Below, piece by piece: positions 35,883 through 44,952 of a stretch of DNA of 47,104 nt. Where the stretch lies: positions 1 through 47,104 of the forward strand of contig JAIXPZ010000047.1 in the NCBI GenBank assembly GCA_027486005.1. Reading direction: 5' to 3'. Both the position numbers and the translations under genes were made by a program. Under the pieces are notes generated by a model. The model saw only the letters and a program-made list of their open reading frames with translations. It did no database searches and was not told the DNA's origin. The stretch is from Legionellales bacterium. GTDB lineage: Bacteria; Pseudomonadota; Gammaproteobacteria; JAGOUN01. How positions within the stretch are numbered: the stretch's first letter is position 1; each line of letters opens with the position of its first letter.

Positions 35883-37040
35883 ATGGCAATCAGTAATATT
35901 AAAGTGCCGGCACTACCGGAATCAATTGCAGATGCAACGGTAGCTGCATGGCATAAAAAACCGGGTGATTTTGTCAAGCGCGATGAAAATATTGTAGATT
36001 TAGAAACTGATAAAGTGGTGCTTGAAGTGCCTGCCTTGGAAGATGGTATTTTAAAAGAAATTTTGAAGCCGGTGGGTTCGACTGTTTTAGCCAGTGAAAT
36101 TTTGGGGACATTTGAGGCGGGTGCTTCTAACAGCCAAGTTGATGAATCAAAAAAAGGCGACCAGCCGGTAGCTCTTGCACCGACACCGATATCAGAACCA
36201 ACACCATTAGTCACACCAACAGAAACCGAAACGAAGAGCGTGCAGCATCTTTCGCCTTCAGTAAAGAGGGCCGTGCAAGAAGGTCGAGTTAATCTTGAAA
36301 ATGTTGTGCACGCTAAAGTATCTTCTGTATCCGTTGGGCAACGTATTGAAAAGCGTGTGCCTATGACACGCCTACGTCAACGTATTGCAGAACGTTTATT
36401 AGAAGCAAAAAATAATACGGCAATGTTAACCACATTTAATGAAGTGAATTTACAAGCAGTGATGGATTTGCGACAAAAATATAAAGATGTGTTTGAGAAA
36501 AAACATGGTGCGCGTTTAGGTTTTATGTCCTTTTTTACACTGGCATGTGTTGAAGCGCTTAAACGTTTTCCTACCATCAATGCCTCAATTGATGGAACAG
36601 ATGTTGTTTACCATAACTATTTTGATATTGGCATGGCTATTTCTACCGAGAGAGGATTAGTCGTTCCAATTGTACGTGATGCGGACCATCTTTCTATGGC
36701 AGAGATAGAATTAAAAATCGTAGATTTTGCAAAACGCGCACGAGATGGAAAACTATCGTTAGAAGAATTAACTGGCGGGACGTTTTCTATTACTAATGGT
36801 GGGGTATTTGGTTCGTTACTTTCTACACCAATTATCAACCCGCCACAAAGTGCAATTTTGGGTATGCATACTATTCAGCAACGTCCTGTGGCTGAGAATG
36901 GACAAGTCGTAATTCGTCCGATGATGTATCTAGCGCTTTCTTACGATCATAGAATTGTCGATGGAAAAGAGGCAATTTCATTTTTAGTAGCAATCAAAGA
37001 GAATTTGGAGTATCCAAGTCGGCAGATGTTGGGTATTTAA
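35883..37040 (+). CDS. sucB: 2-oxoglutarate dehydrogenase E2, dihydrolipoyl succinyltransferase
   Basis: From the ATG at 35883 (AGAGGAAG upstream) the protein has 385 residues. Domains are a lipoyl domain (Lys in [14 protein letters not shown]), a Pro/Thr-rich linker, a short subunit-binding segment ([20 protein letters not shown]) and the catalytic domain with HRIVDGKEA. It transfers the succinyl group from lipoyl to CoA. The peripheral-subunit-binding segment lacks its usual second half (the GTG..GRI...DV part). The gene follows sucA by 14 bp. A longer frame reading back into sucA is not supported. No lpd gene for E3 is present here. Confidence 0.96.
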   Translation: MAISNIKVPALPESIADATVAAWHKKPGDFVKRDENIVDLETDKVVLEVPALEDGILKEILKPVGSTVLASEILGTFEAGASNSQVDESKKGDQPVALAPTPISEPTPLVTPTETETKSVQHLSPSVKRAVQEGRVNLENVVHAKVSSVSVGQRIEKRVPMTRLRQRIAERLLEAKNNTAMLTTFNEVNLQAVMDLRQKYKDVFEKKHGARLGFMSFFTLACVEALKRFPTINASIDGTDVVYHNYFDIGMAISTERGLVVPIVRDADHLSMAEIELKIVDFAKRARDGKLSLEELTGGTFSITNGGVFGSLLSTPIINPPQSAILGMHTIQQRPVAENGQVVIRPMMYLALSYDHRIVDGKEAISFLVAIKENLEYPSRQMLGI

Positions 37041-37068
37041 AAATAAAAATCAGAACTAGGAAAAAAAT

Positions 37069-38235
37069 ATGAATCTTCATGAATATCAGGCCAAGCAGTT
37101 ATATAGAGAATACAACCTTCCCGTATCAGACGGTGAAGTAGCGAGTACGCTAGAAGAAGCCATTAATATATTTCAACGCTTAAACTCCGAAGATGGAGTG
37201 ATGGTTAAAGCTCAAGTGCATGCCGGTGGTCGTGGTAAAGCGGGTGGAGTAAAGTTTGTTAAAACTCAAGAAGCGATGGAAAAGGAATTTACACGTCTGA
37301 TTGGCACCCGTTTAGTCACCTACCAAACAGACGCTAATGGTCAACCGATTAATCAAATTCTTCTCGAAAAAGCATCAAATATTGCAAAAGAGTTATACTT
37401 GGGCGCGGTAGTTGATCGCGCAACGCGTCGAATTATTTTTATGGCATCCACAGAAGGCGGTGTGGATATTGAGGAAGTGGCGAATCATCATCCTGAAAAA
37501 ATTCTAACGGCAATTGTAGATCCATTGGTCGGTGTGATGCCTTACCAATGTCGCGAATTGGCTTTCAAACTTGGACTTAACGAAGATCAAGTAAAACAAT
37601 TCACGCATATCATGATGGGCTTAGGTAAAATGTTTACCGATAAAGATTTTGCGTTATTAGAAATTAATCCATTAATTATTAAAGACGATGGAAAACTGAG
37701 TTGTTTGGATGGAAAAATCAGTATTGACCAAAATGCGTTATATCGCCAAACAAAATTGCGTGATGTTCGTGATGGGTCACAAGAAGATGAACGCGAAAAT
37801 CGTGCTGCTCAGTGGGAGCTTAATTATGTTGCCTTAGAAGGCAATATTGGTTGTATGGTAAATGGCGCAGGCTTAGCTATGGCAACTATGGATTTGGTAA
37901 AATTTCATGGAGGTCAGCCAGCTAACTTTCTAGATGTAGGCGGTGGCGCAACTAAAGAGCGCGTTACGGAAGCATTTAAAATTATTTTATCTGATACTGG
38001 TGTTAAAGCAATTTTGGTCAATATATTTGGCGGTATTGTGCGTTGTGATTTAATTGCCGAAGGTATTCTTGCTGCGGTTAAAGAAGTCGGCATTTCTCTT
38101 CCAGTTGTCGTTCGTTTAGAAGGGAATAATGCTGAGTTGGGCGCTAAATTATTAAGTGAAAGTGGTATGAATGTAATTGCAGCGAAAAGTTTTGATGACG
38201 CTGCACAACAAGTCGTCGCAGCAGCAAAAAAATAA
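37069..38235 (+). CDS. sucC: succinyl-CoA synthetase, beta subunit
   Basis: The 388-residue ATP-grasp subunit begins [15 protein letters not shown], the family's standard start. Nucleotide-grasp residues in [16 protein letters not shown] and the CoA-side motif [11 protein letters not shown] are conserved. With SucD it makes ATP or GTP from succinyl-CoA. It is part of the sdh-suc unit, 28 bp after sucB. Confidence 0.97.
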   Translation: MNLHEYQAKQLYREYNLPVSDGEVASTLEEAINIFQRLNSEDGVMVKAQVHAGGRGKAGGVKFVKTQEAMEKEFTRLIGTRLVTYQTDANGQPINQILLEKASNIAKELYLGAVVDRATRRIIFMASTEGGVDIEEVANHHPEKILTAIVDPLVGVMPYQCRELAFKLGLNEDQVKQFTHIMMGLGKMFTDKDFALLEINPLIIKDDGKLSCLDGKISIDQNALYRQTKLRDVRDGSQEDERENRAAQWELNYVALEGNIGCMVNGAGLAMATMDLVKFHGGQPANFLDVGGGATKERVTEAFKIILSDTGVKAILVNIFGGIVRCDLIAEGILAAVKEVGISLPVVVRLEGNNAELGAKLLSESGMNVIAAKSFDDAAQQVVAAAKK

Positions 38236-38241
38236 ATCAAA

Positions 38242-38266
38242 TGTAGGGGCTACCGGCGGTCGCCCT
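38242..38266 (+). repeat. short REP-like element between sucC and sucD
   Basis: A 25-bp GC-rich sequence starting TGTAGGGGCTACCGGCGGTC lies 6 bp after the sucC stop. It is quasi-palindromic (GGGC-T-ACCG against CGGT-C-GCCC) and shares its TGTAGGGGC...CGCCCT frame with the arms of the element in sucA. It is therefore probably a single unit of the same family; it could also act as an mRNA stabilising or attenuating structure between sucC and sucD. Confidence 0.6.
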
Positions 38267-38292
38267 CTTAAAATTATAAAAAGGAAACTAGA

Positions 38293-39171
38293 ATGAGCAT
38301 TCTAATTAACAAACACACCAAACTTATTTGCCAAGGTTTTACCGGAAAACAAGGCACTCTGCATTCACAAGGCGCGATTGATTATGGCACTCAATTTGTT
38401 GGCGGCGTGACTCCTGGAAAAGGCGGTCAAATGCATTTAGATCGCCCTGTGTTTGATACCGTCAAAGACGCCGTGCGTGTGACAGGCGCAGATGCCAGTA
38501 TGATTTATGTTCCTGCTCCTTTTTGTAAAGATTCCATTTTAGAAGCGGTGGAAGCAGGTATTAAAATTATTGCCTGTATTACAGAAGGGATTCCTGTTCT
38601 TGATATGTTGGAAGTGAAATATTATATCGATAAAAATTATCCGGATGTTGTATTGATTGGGCCGAATTGTCCCGGATTGATTACCCCCGGCGAATGTAAA
38701 ATGGGAATAATGCCAGGCAATATTCATTTGCCAGGAAAAGTCGGTATTGTTTCTCGTTCAGGTACATTGACTTATGAAGCCGTCAAACAAACTACTGATT
38801 TGGGCTTTGGTCAAAGTACGTGTGTCGGTATTGGTGGCGATCCAATTCCAGGCAGTAACTTTATCGATATTTTAGCGCGATTCGAGAAAGATCCACAAAC
38901 AGAGGCCATTGTGATGGTCGGTGAAATTGGTGGATCAGGGGAAGAAGAAGCCGCTGAGTTTATTAAGCATCACATAAGAAAACCTATGGTAGCATATATC
39001 GCTGGAGTGACTGCACCCGCGGGTAAACGTATGGGTCATGCTGGTGCGATTATTTCAGGAGGAAAGGGAACTGCAGCAGAGAAGTTTGCAGCGTTAGAAG
39101 CCGCCGGAGTCGCAACAACTAAAAATCCCGCGCAAATGGGGTTACGTTTGAAAGAGATCACTGGTTGGTGA
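38293..39171 (+). CDS. sucD: succinyl-CoA synthetase, alpha subunit
   Basis: The 292-residue subunit has the CoA-binding Rossmann start ([14 protein letters not shown]), the power-helix region and the active-site phosphohistidine in [10 protein letters not shown]. It works with SucC. AAAGGAAAC lies upstream of the ATG, after the REP-like element. It ends the TCA operon. Confidence 0.97.
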   Translation: MSILINKHTKLICQGFTGKQGTLHSQGAIDYGTQFVGGVTPGKGGQMHLDRPVFDTVKDAVRVTGADASMIYVPAPFCKDSILEAVEAGIKIIACITEGIPVLDMLEVKYYIDKNYPDVVLIGPNCPGLITPGECKMGIMPGNIHLPGKVGIVSRSGTLTYEAVKQTTDLGFGQSTCVGIGGDPIPGSNFIDILARFEKDPQTEAIVMVGEIGGSGEEEAAEFIKHHIRKPMVAYIAGVTAPAGKRMGHAGAIISGGKGTAAEKFAALEAAGVATTKNPAQMGLRLKEITGW

Positions 39172-39203
39172 TGATTAATTAATAATAACAAGAGAGGTCA
39201 ATA

Positions 39204-39518
39204 ATGTTTACAGGCAGTCCTTTTGCAGCAGAAGCAGAATCAAAAGCAGCAGCAGCAAGAGAAGCAGAACAAAAATTAAAAACAGCGCAAGTCAAAACAA
39301 CATTAGCAGTCGATACAACTGTTAATGATGGAATGCAAGCAAAAGCGGCGTCAGGTAATACCCCGGTGTCGCCTACTCCAAACGAAAATACATCTGTTGA
39401 TGATTCATTTTTGAATGGACCTCATGGCCGTGGCTCACATGCTTCTGGATTTTATGCGCCGCAAAAAACAGATAGTAAGCAGTCAGATAATGGCACGCGG
39501 CTTTTGATGCATGTCTAA
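39204..39518 (+). CDS. small Ala/Thr/Ser-rich hypothetical protein
   Basis: This 104-residue frame has a good ribosome site (AGAGAGG) and starts 32 bp after sucD, so it may be cotranscribed. The N-terminal half (residues 8-30) is Ala/Glu/Lys-rich and helical; the rest is low-complexity with a distinctive LNGPHGRGSHASGFYAP stretch. No signal peptide, membrane segment or known domain is visible. I do not recognise the family. Confidence 0.5.
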   Translation: MFTGSPFAAEAESKAAAAREAEQKLKTAQVKTTLAVDTTVNDGMQAKAASGNTPVSPTPNENTSVDDSFLNGPHGRGSHASGFYAPQKTDSKQSDNGTRLLMHV

Positions 39519-39538
39519 ATCATAATATTGTATAATCG

Positions 39539-39562
39539 TCATGCCAGCGCAAGCTGGCATGA
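39539..39562. repeat. perfect hairpin with GCAA loop (REP-like)
   Basis: TCATGCCAGC and GCTGGCATGA pair perfectly over 10 bp around a GCAA tetraloop. There is no T-run, so it is more likely a dispersed REP-type palindrome (this CATGCCAGC type recurs in many proteobacteria) than an intrinsic terminator. It lies between the small gene and the glutamate-synthase relic. Confidence 0.6.
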
Positions 39563-39578
39563 GAATGGAAGCAAAAGC

Positions 39579-39833
39579 ATGTTATTACCAGTAAGAATGC
39601 GTTTTTACATCGTCGTTATTGCTGTTTTCGCAGTCCTTTCTATCGTTTATTTTTATTGGCCACCCGTTCTGTGGTTTTTAATCATTCTACTACCTGTGGC
39701 TGTTCTTGGTTTTTACGATATTTTCCAAACTAAAAGCAATGTTCTCAGAAACTACCCAGTATGGGGACATATTCGTTATATTTTTCGGCATGGTTCAACA
39801 ATAGCGATTATCGGTGACCATTTTTTTGAGTAA
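39579..39833 (+). pseudogene. N-terminal relic of an FMN-binding glutamate-synthase-like gene
   Basis: From the ATG at 39579 the 84-residue frame has two hydrophobic helices (FYIVVIAVFAVLSIVYF and LWFLIILLPVAVLGF), then YDIFQTKSNVLRNYPVWGHIRYIF. This combination is the start of the membrane-anchored FMN-binding glutamate synthase family (about 500 residues). After IRYIF the resemblance stops and the frame ends 16 codons later, so nearly the whole catalytic domain is missing. A small membrane protein derived from the relic cannot be ruled out. Confidence 0.55.
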
Positions 39834-40028
39834 GACTAACAGTTATTTCTAATAATCATAGTGTTACAGCTATTTTTCTAGAGATTAAGTGTTCACCGCA
39901 TTTGAGCCATACCGTAAAATCACTTTAGGTGAATACTTGTAACTGACTGTATTTTAACAAATTATAGGCTTAATGCACCCACAGAAAATACGAAAGACCC
40001 AGATTTCGGGTGTTCCGACGTTCAGAAC
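39834..40028. other. intergenic region between convergent genes, with an imperfect inverted repeat
   Basis: About 195 bp lie between the relic and the convergent TPR gene. AAGTGTTCACC (39887-39897) and GGTGAATACTT (39928-39938) form an 11-bp inverted repeat with one mismatch and a 30-bp spacer. I see no other gene or RNA. The repeat may be a decayed mobile or palindromic sequence, or part of a terminator. Confidence 0.4.
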
Positions 40029-43000
40029 CTAACTGGCACGTCGTTGCTCAGTGAGTGTTGCAATTTTTTCTTCGCAGCCTGGAAAGGTTGGATCTGTTTT
40101 ACGCGTTCTTTCATACCACAGGAGCGCTTGATCGATGTTGGCTATTGCTGAAGGGATGTCCCCTTTTTCAAACATTCGTGCTAAATGAAACATGGCGGGT
40201 GAATGTCCAGATGCAATGCCACGTTCAAAATAATGTTGCGCCGTCTCTTTGTCAATCTCACAGACCCCCTCTCCTTTTATTGCAAACAATCCTAAGCGTG
40301 CCCAACTTTTCGGGTAGTCTTTATTTGAAGAACGACAAAAATAATCATAAGCCTGATGCAGATTTTTTGTACCTGCTTTTTTTTCAGCTTTTTCTGCAGC
40401 AGTGGCGAGTTCATAGTATTCTTTTCCGGTCGGCGATGAAGCGCTCACTGCACGCTCATTCCGTGTAAATACTGTTGGCTCTGGGTTGTTTGGCACAGAC
40501 TCTCTTGAGATGCTGCTGTTCAATGTTGAGCGTACTGAAAAAGCAGATGTAACCTGTGTTGGACCAAAAGCATAAGATGCCCCAGCAGAACCGATGGCAG
40601 GTGCATGAGAATAAAGTTTTGGAGTAGAAACAGGAACTTCGGGAATAGGAGTGAAGTGCGTATACACTCGTGGCAGTGCGGGTAGTTGTTCTAACTCAGC
40701 CAAAAAGCAAGCAACTATTTTTTTTACACCATCTAACGAATCTTGAAACTCCAATTTCAATTTTTTTTCTAACCCCTTCGTTACGTTTACATTCGGTGGA
40801 AAAAGATCGCAAGGGTCCTGAAAAGACGCGTGCTTTATACGCAATGATTTCTCTCTAAAAGGAGGCCACCATTTCAGAGGGGCGTGACGTTTTTTTGATA
40901 TAATTTCAAGCAGATTTTCTTTACATTGCTGGCTAATGCTTTTCAATGTGTTTTCGCTAATTGCCTGATATAACTCGCCATTTTGTTGCGAAATCTCTTC
41001 TCCAAGCCGCACAAAATTATTATCCTTGGTAAGATGAGTTCGATACTTGATGCAATTGCCTTCAATTATAAGATATACTTTACTTGGTTCAGGCCCTTTT
41101 TCGCCAATTTCGGACATCAAACAAAGGTCAATCCCTGTCAGAGAATCGCTGATGACCTTTTTAATATCACTATGAATGGGCTTTCCTTCTTTTTCAAGTT
41201 GCTGTGATAATTCATTTAAAGCATTTTGATTTTCTGGATAATGTTTTAAAAAAACAGTTCCTAGTATTCGACTAAAATAGCGCTGAAAAATTTGATCCAA
41301 AATAAAATGTAATTGCAAATACACGCCTGCAGCAATATTACGGGCGATGTTTCTGTCATGCTCATTATTATTAAAAATAAAATAAAGAAGATCATCAATG
41401 GATTGTTCTACGAAGCTGAGGCGTGCTAATAAATCATCATCCATACAAGATGATCTTGCACTAACGGGCGCTTGATGGTGAGTGAGAAATAAAAGCGTAT
41501 TATATTTTTTTCGCAACCACACAGGGATCCTTTTTTCTTTTATCATTGCCATCAACCTTTCTTGTTTTTGTCTTTCGTTAATTAGCGCGTAGGCTTGAAT
41601 CAGTGAAGTAGCAATAAGATTATAATCATAAAGTGAGGATGTTGGATCAGAAGTAAGTTGCTTAAAACGCTCTTCAAGCGCCGTTAAAGAAAAAGGCTGA
41701 CGATAAACAGAATTGATAAAATTCTCAACATTAAGAGGTGCCGTCGTAAAAGCACTTGAAAACGTTTGCAGTAAAAATAAAATTCCTTCAAAAATAGAGG
41801 CTATAAATTCTGTTGCGGATAAGCGCTGTGTTGTGTCTTCGAGTCCTTGAGATTGCGCCGCTAAATTCAAAAGATATGCAGCGACTGATCGTATCTTTTC
41901 GAACGTCAATTGAGGTAAACGTTCGCTTATTTTTAATTGAAGAAGAGTCGCATAAGCATCAACTGCGGCTCTAGCATCCTCTTCATTGTTGCTGATAAAA
42001 TAGGCGTTTACTAAGGGCTCTGTTAAGGCGACATAGTAAGTATTATCATTTTTCTTTAAGTATAGTAAAGCACTAGATTTTAAACACTCAAAGAGTTGGT
42101 GAGACACTTCTTGATCATTCGTTAATTCAATAAAACTAAATGAATAAACGGCCGAGCTCATTCTCGATACACCTAATTCAATTCCTTGAAAACGCCTTTG
42201 TAATAATCCTTGTCGAGATGTTATAGGGTCTTTTGATAAAACCTGCACACCGAGATGTACGTGTTTTAAATAATTAGCAATAGAATATAAGGGAAACAAC
42301 CAATTTGCGCGACGCGGGTATGCGGGATCAAGAGTTGCAAACGGTTGAACTTGTAATAAGGCATCTCGTATGGGGTGAAAAGGCGTTTTCCAAGTAACCC
42401 CTTTGTTGTTCCATTCTTGGCTCAAGTTTTCAATGCTCCCATGCATCGGAAAGTAATGCTTTACAGCAGTTCCCGCTTCAGTACTAACTTGTTGATTTGA
42501 TTCGTCTTTTTCTTCAGCACTTTCGTAAACTTTATTTTCTAACTCATTGTTTTCATTGATTTTTTCTTCATTTTGAGCGGGAGTTGCTGAATGCTTTATT
42601 TTTTCAACAGTTCCTGCCTTTTTTTGTTTAATAATAAAGTCACTGTAAGACTGATCCAATAAGCTATGTAAACGAGTTAATAGCATCATGAGTTGAACTT
42701 TACGCTTGGGGGGAAATTCCAAAGTCGCTTGCTTCCAATGAAAAAAATCATCTGGGTGTGTGGCTTCTCTTAAACCCTGTTGTTGAAAATCTCGATACTG
42801 CTCCAAACACCACAACCATTGAATCAAGTGCATTCCTTCCCATCCTCGAAAAAAATCTTGGCAGGTCGCTTCATAAGAAGCCAGAAGCTGCCTTCTTTCT
42901 TCAGAATCCTCGCATTCCCTGGCTTCGCGTAGAGCAGCCAGTGCAGCCATGGGGTCAGAAAGTGGCGCTGCAAATAAGACAGCTGCTTTCTCAGTGAGTA

Positions 43001-44936
43001 CTCTTGCATACCCAGGATGACGCGTTGAATGATCACTCAGCGCATAATAATGCGCGGCGTGTTCAAGGCATGTCAGCTGTTCGATGGGAAATTTTCCTTT
43101 AAGAATATTGGCTTCGTTTTCATAGAGCTCTGCAGCCTGTAATAGATCGTCGGACCAAGCATGCCATTGTGCCAAACGCTTGACTAAAGCGTGGTGTTCA
43201 AGCAGGTCAAAAGAATGAAAAGTATGGCTTGAGTTTGTAAGGATCTGACTATTAATCTGATAAACTTTTTGTAAATAATCGATCGCTTCTACCAAAGTTT
43301 TTCTATTATTGCTGACTAAAAAATGCTGTTCCAGCAAGCGAGCACATTCTAATAAGTATCGACAGGTAATGGGGTGCTCTAGCCCATTATTTTCTCGACT
43401 GACGCTCGCAGCTTCTTTGGCGTAACTAATGGCAAATGACCTCTGCCCTAATTGATCGTTATGACGCTCCAAGTGACGTGCTAAATTAAATAAAGCGTCG
43501 GCATACCGTCGATGTGCCCCAAGGGAGGGAAAGTCTTTTTTTGCGTGTCTAAAATGGGTAATAGCTTGAAAATAATCTGCTTCAGCGGCAACAGGATCAG
43601 AATCATTTATTAAACGAGCATGCAATAATCTATATTGCCCTTGGTGTTCTTGACCAAATGTCTCGAGCGATTCTGTTTTTATCAACGCAAAAAATGTTTT
43701 TGCCAATTCCAGTTGATTTTTATCCGCATAAATCACACTCATCATTAAATTCATTTTAAATAATAAAATATCAATAATCGGTTCGTGAGAAGGGTCGGAT
43801 TCAAGACGACATAATTTTTCTCGTACTTCATTGTACTTTTCGAGGCTTTTATCAACCTCCCCTTGTTCAAATAAAGTCAATCCAGTATCAAACAATAACT
43901 CTACCTGTAAAACTGCGTTATCAAATATTTTTTTTGTATTTTCAGGGATATCACCCAAGCGAGCGATAAGTGTTGTGAGAAATTTCTGTGCGTCATGATA
44001 CTTTTCTAGAGCTTCTTCATAGCGACAGGCATTACGCAAACGACTCGCTTCTTTTTTTGTTTCTGTGATTGTTTGACCGTCATAAATGTCTAGCATGTCA
44101 CGATGCATTGCTTGAACCGAGGGTCTATCCTTTGGGTCATCCGCCCAAGCACGTTCAATTAATGTAGGAAAACCAGTGGGGACGTCACCAGGTATTATTT
44201 CTCGTTTTCCTCTTCTCACCTGTTGTATAATTTCCTGTAAAGAAGTGAATGCCTCATACGGATGTTTTCCAGTAGCGATTTCCCAGAAGATAATCCCTAT
44301 TGCATAAATATCGATGGCCTTTTTATCGTATCTTCCCCTTGAAAATAACTCAGGCGCTTTCCATGGAATTGTGCTAATTTGATTTTGGGCTACGTCAAAC
44401 GACGGGCTGAATTTTTTTATTTTAGTTAAACCAAAGTTTGCAATTTTAGCATGAAAATATTCGTCAATTAAAATATTTGAGCTTTTTAGATTTTGATGAA
44501 AAATACCCTGATCATGTAAATGTAAAATTCCAGATGCAATATCCAACGCCATTGACAATCGTTGCGACCAAGGTAAACCTATCGTACTTTGCACCCTCTC
44601 AAACAAAGAACCCGTAGTGACAAGTTCCATAACGATGAACGCACATGGGGACTCAAGACAAAGTCCCAATAACTGAATCAGATTCGGATGACGTAAACGC
44701 GTATACCTGGAAATTTCTTTTTTTAGTGCATCGACTTGGCCTGCGTCTAATGGATCGAGTAATTTTTTCACTGCGATCGGTTCAGGTTTAGACTTACCTA
44801 ATCTCAATGCTGCATACACCACTCCAAAATTTCCACGTCCAAGCTCTTGTTGAAGTGTTAATTCACTAAAGGGAATAAGCGCCATCTCTGTGCCTTGTGA
44901 TGGGTTAGATTTTTGACTTTGTTTACGGTGCATCAT
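40029..44936 (-). CDS. pseudokinase / TPR scaffold / Sel1-repeat protein
   Basis: This 1635-residue protein has three parts. Residues ~22-290 are a TKL-like kinase fold: ELGRGNFGVV (33-38 loop), Lys57 in IAVKK, HPNLIQLLG, and PWKAPELF. The catalytic HRD reads His147-Gln-Asn149 and DFG reads Asn167-Phe-Gly, so both essential Asp residues are lost and phosphotransfer is unlikely. Residues ~295-1440 are the TPR and uncharacterised scaffold shared with the 8980-12138 protein, with a Lys/Glu-rich insert near 790-840. Residues ~1500-1625 are Sel1-like repeats (KSWARLGLFAIKGEGV, SPAMFHLARMFEKGD). It lies 16 bp after the WD40-kinase gene, so the two are one transcription unit. Function unknown; scaffold or regulator inferred. 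Confidence 0.8.
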   Translation of the reverse strand: MMHRKQSQKSNPSQGTEMALIPFSELTLQQELGRGNFGVVYAALRLGKSKPEPIAVKKLLDPLDAGQVDALKKEISRYTRLRHPNLIQLLGLCLESPCAFIVMELVTTGSLFERVQSTIGLPWSQRLSMALDIASGILHLHDQGIFHQNLKSSNILIDEYFHAKIANFGLTKIKKFSPSFDVAQNQISTIPWKAPELFSRGRYDKKAIDIYAIGIIFWEIATGKHPYEAFTSLQEIIQQVRRGKREIIPGDVPTGFPTLIERAWADDPKDRPSVQAMHRDMLDIYDGQTITETKKEASRLRNACRYEEALEKYHDAQKFLTTLIARLGDIPENTKKIFDNAVLQVELLFDTGLTLFEQGEVDKSLEKYNEVREKLCRLESDPSHEPIIDILLFKMNLMMSVIYADKNQLELAKTFFALIKTESLETFGQEHQGQYRLLHARLINDSDPVAAEADYFQAITHFRHAKKDFPSLGAHRRYADALFNLARHLERHNDQLGQRSFAISYAKEAASVSRENNGLEHPITCRYLLECARLLEQHFLVSNNRKTLVEAIDYLQKVYQINSQILTNSSHTFHSFDLLEHHALVKRLAQWHAWSDDLLQAAELYENEANILKGKFPIEQLTCLEHAAHYYALSDHSTRHPGYARVLTEKAAVLFAAPLSDPMAALAALREARECEDSEERRQLLASYEATCQDFFRGWEGMHLIQWLWCLEQYRDFQQQGLREATHPDDFFHWKQATLEFPPKRKVQLMMLLTRLHSLLDQSYSDFIIKQKKAGTVEKIKHSATPAQNEEKINENNELENKVYESAEEKDESNQQVSTEAGTAVKHYFPMHGSIENLSQEWNNKGVTWKTPFHPIRDALLQVQPFATLDPAYPRRANWLFPLYSIANYLKHVHLGVQVLSKDPITSRQGLLQRRFQGIELGVSRMSSAVYSFSFIELTNDQEVSHQLFECLKSSALLYLKKNDNTYYVALTEPLVNAYFISNNEEDARAAVDAYATLLQLKISERLPQLTFEKIRSVAAYLLNLAAQSQGLEDTTQRLSATEFIASIFEGILFLLQTFSSAFTTAPLNVENFINSVYRQPFSLTALEERFKQLTSDPTSSLYDYNLIATSLIQAYALINERQKQERLMAMIKEKRIPVWLRKKYNTLLFLTHHQAPVSARSSCMDDDLLARLSFVEQSIDDLLYFIFNNNEHDRNIARNIAAGVYLQLHFILDQIFQRYFSRILGTVFLKHYPENQNALNELSQQLEKEGKPIHSDIKKVISDSLTGIDLCLMSEIGEKGPEPSKVYLIIEGNCIKYRTHLTKDNNFVRLGEEISQQNGELYQAISENTLKSISQQCKENLLEIISKKRHAPLKWWPPFREKSLRIKHASFQDPCDLFPPNVNVTKGLEKKLKLEFQDSLDGVKKIVACFLAELEQLPALPRVYTHFTPIPEVPVSTPKLYSHAPAIGSAGASYAFGPTQVTSAFSVRSTLNSSISRESVPNNPEPTVFTRNERAVSASSPTGKEYYELATAAEKAEKKAGTKNLHQAYDYFCRSSNKDYPKSWARLGLFAIKGEGVCEIDKETAQHYFERGIASGHSPAMFHLARMFEKGDIPSAIANIDQALLWYERTRKTDPTFPGCEEKIATLTEQRRAS

Positions 44937-44952
44937 TTATTTCTCAAAGTGT

